The notes beneath the pieces were generated by a model. That model ran no database searches and was not told the origin of the DNA. It was given only the letters and a program-made list of their open reading frames with translations. This document shows positions 54,095 through 55,152 of a stretch of 55,152 nt of DNA, piece after piece. The stretch comes from an uncultured Saprospiraceae bacterium. GTDB lineage: Bacteria > Bacteroidota > Bacteroidia > Chitinophagales > Saprospiraceae. Made by a program: the position numbers and the translations under genes. The stretch spans positions 1 through 55,152 of the forward strand of contig CALGAW010000078.1 of the NCBI GenBank assembly GCA_937959115.1. The letters are read 5' to 3'. Position 1 is the first letter of the stretch; each line of letters starts with the position of its first letter.

Positions 54095-54165
54095 TGCTGC
54101 CAACAATGTATATGTGTTCATGTCGGGCAAAAGCCCGCCACGCCACATATACGCGACGTTGGCTA
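54095..54165 (+). repeat. attC-like folded repeat between the two cassette genes
   Basis: GCCAAC (54099-54104) pairs with GTTGGC (54158-54163), then GTATATGTG (54108-54116) with CACATATAC (54144-54152), separated by unequal spacers of 3 and 5 nt, as in the bottom-strand fold of attC (R box, unpaired spacer, L box). A GGGC-AAAA-GCCC hairpin (54125-54136) forms the tip. The right core GTTGGCT fits GTTRRRY. The left flank, TGCTGCCAAC, is the exact complement of the start of the same cassette, GTTGGCAGCA at 53477-53486. Confidence 0.6.
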
Positions 54166-54192
54166 ACATTAATAAAAATATAAAATAAGTTT

Positions 54193-54993
54193 ATGAAACA
54201 TATGGTCTTAGTTCTATTAGTTTTTTTTACACAGAAAGGGATATGTCAAAAGAATAATAAAATATACTTTGATCAGTCATTTGAAGAAGTTGACGAATCT
54301 GATAACTATGAATATGTAGGAAACTTAAACGGAAATAAAATCAAAGCATTAGATAAAGATGGAAATCTAGCAATGGAAGGTCAATTGGATAAAAAAAGAA
54401 GAAAACATGGAAACTATATCTTTTATTACAAAGACGGTAAGAAAAGTTCACAGGGAACATATAAAGATGGACAGTTAGATGGATATTGGAAAAATTGGTT
54501 TACGGATGGAAGTATGAATAATGAAGGAAACTATTCAAGAAATGAAAAGATAGGAATTTGGAATTGGTACTATAGAAGTGGTGAAAAAAGTTGCTCTGAA
54601 AATCATTCCAATAAAGAAAAAGTGATTACGCAATGCTGGGATAAAAATGGAGAAGAGTCTATTGATATATATTCTTGGAATACAAGAGCATATTTAGATA
54701 TTTCAGATGATTCACTAAAGACATTCATCATTAACAATATAGAATATCCAGAAGAAGCAATCAAAAATGAAATTGAAGGAATTGTAAAAGTGAGTTATAT
54801 TATTGAGCCAAGTGGTGAGATTACAAATATAGAAGTAGTTAAATCCTTAAGTCCAGAAATAGATAAAGAGGCAATACGAATCATTAGTTTACTTCCTAAA
54901 TATAATCCAGGAAGAAATTATAATCGCTTGGTAAGAACTCATTTTTATTTTCCAATAACATTTAAACTAACCGAAGAAATAAGAAAACGATAG
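54193..54993 (+). CDS. YwqK/MORN-type repeat protein with TonB C-terminal domain
   Basis: The protein has 266 aa. A signal peptide (MKHMVLVLLVFFTQKGICQ) is followed by a block of YwqK/MORN-like repeats (about 40-150; DKKRRKHGNYIFYYKDGKK, GQLDGYWKNWFTDGSMNNEG, EKIGIWNWYYRSGEK). A TonB C-terminal domain (about 180-260; YPEEAIKNEIEGIVKVSYII, SGEITNIEVVKSL) completes it. The TonB domain normally contacts outer-membrane receptors, but this protein lacks the long proline-rich spacer and membrane anchor of a true TonB and may be a periplasmic accessory. The stop codon overlaps a TAGCCAAC (54991-54998) that complements this cassette's own start, GTTGGCTA at 54158-54165. Confidence 0.75.
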   Translation: MKHMVLVLLVFFTQKGICQKNNKIYFDQSFEEVDESDNYEYVGNLNGNKIKALDKDGNLAMEGQLDKKRRKHGNYIFYYKDGKKSSQGTYKDGQLDGYWKNWFTDGSMNNEGNYSRNEKIGIWNWYYRSGEKSCSENHSNKEKVITQCWDKNGEESIDIYSWNTRAYLDISDDSLKTFIINNIEYPEEAIKNEIEGIVKVSYIIEPSGEITNIEVVKSLSPEIDKEAIRIISLLPKYNPGRNYNRLVRTHFYFPITFKLTEEIRKR

Positions 54994-55030
54994 CCAACAA
55001 AAGTAACAAACGGGCTTGTCCAAAATTTTG
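54991..55030 (+). repeat. Left half of a third attC-like site
   Basis: TAGCCAAC at 54991-54998 is the expected R'' side for the second cassette. The matching GTTRRRY right end is not found before the window ends, so the element is incomplete or has diverged. A CAAAATTTTG palindrome lies inside, near 55021. Confidence 0.35.
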
Positions 55031-55112
55031 TGTTTGAAGAAGAAAAATCATCATCAAGTTTCGTAGGACTCATTACTTAATTCTGTTTTCAAAGTGAATA
55101 TACAATTGATTA

Positions 55113-55142
55113 TAGATTTGCGCCCACCCAAATCTAGATTTT
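55113..55142 (+). terminator. Hairpin with T-run near the window end
   Basis: TAGATTTG (55113-55120) pairs with CAAATCTA (55129-55136) and GATTTTTT follows. It may end the transcript of the cassette genes. Confidence 0.5.
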
Positions 55143-55152
55143 TTCCATTTTC

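Overview
The window is about 55 kb of an AT-rich chromosome from a Bacteroidota bacterium, most likely a Saprospiria-like or related gliding or marine lineage. The signs are type IX secretion (T9SS) C-terminal sorting domains, SprB, SdrD_B and malectin modules on giant secreted proteins, A-rich rather than Shine-Dalgarno leaders, and a promoter of the Bacteroidota TAnnTTTG type in front of rplS. The lineage is inferred from gene style, not from a marker gene.

Layout. 1-587: end of a secreted EGF-repeat protein. 673-7000 (minus): a double pectate-lyase-like exoprotein, a periplasmic DsbA/FrnE-type thioredoxin and three tandem paralogous four-helix membrane proteins. 7055-15271 (minus): a 2738-residue G8/beta-helix/malectin/Ig exoprotein. 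15803-18679 (plus): a BNR/GH74-like beta-propeller exoprotein. 19429-26418 (plus): a 2329-residue SdrD-type adhesin carrying a T9SS sorting domain. 26767-29318 (minus): housekeeping, with a decayed antitoxin gene, tRNA-Leu(GAG), rplS and dnaB. 30245-36302 (plus): two paralogous cysteine-rich exoproteins that differ by a three-domain SprB block. 36597-41624 (plus): an S41 tail-specific protease lipoprotein, a GAF-LuxR regulator, a short-chain dehydrogenase and a divergent QueA-like enzyme. 42160-44172: a PKD/T9SS exoprotein. 44664-46406 (minus): a TPMT-family methyltransferase, a SpoU/TrmH RNA methyltransferase and a DUF4291 protein. 46519-51723 (plus): a DoxX-like protein, a lipoprotein, then a bacterial NHEJ cluster of ligD, ku and an EEP-fold nuclease. 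51740-53179 (minus): a secreted protein of unknown function. 53361-55152: two short same-direction genes separated by attC-like folded repeats.

How it fits together. Much of the window builds an extracellular surface: polysaccharide-binding or degrading exoproteins and repeat adhesins. Two proteins end in a standard T9SS domain. Three others (the pectate-lyase-like protein, the G8 giant and the propeller) share a different C-terminal module of about 220 residues with dockerin-like calcium loops, probably an alternative sorting or anchoring tail. The pectate-lyase and G8 genes are read in one direction and the propeller gene diverges from them.

The most unusual signal is at the right edge. 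Two small ORFs are each bounded by GTTGGC...GCCAAC sites whose variable flanking bases are complementary within a cassette but differ between cassettes. That is the diagnostic pattern of integron gene cassettes with attC sites. No integrase gene is visible here.
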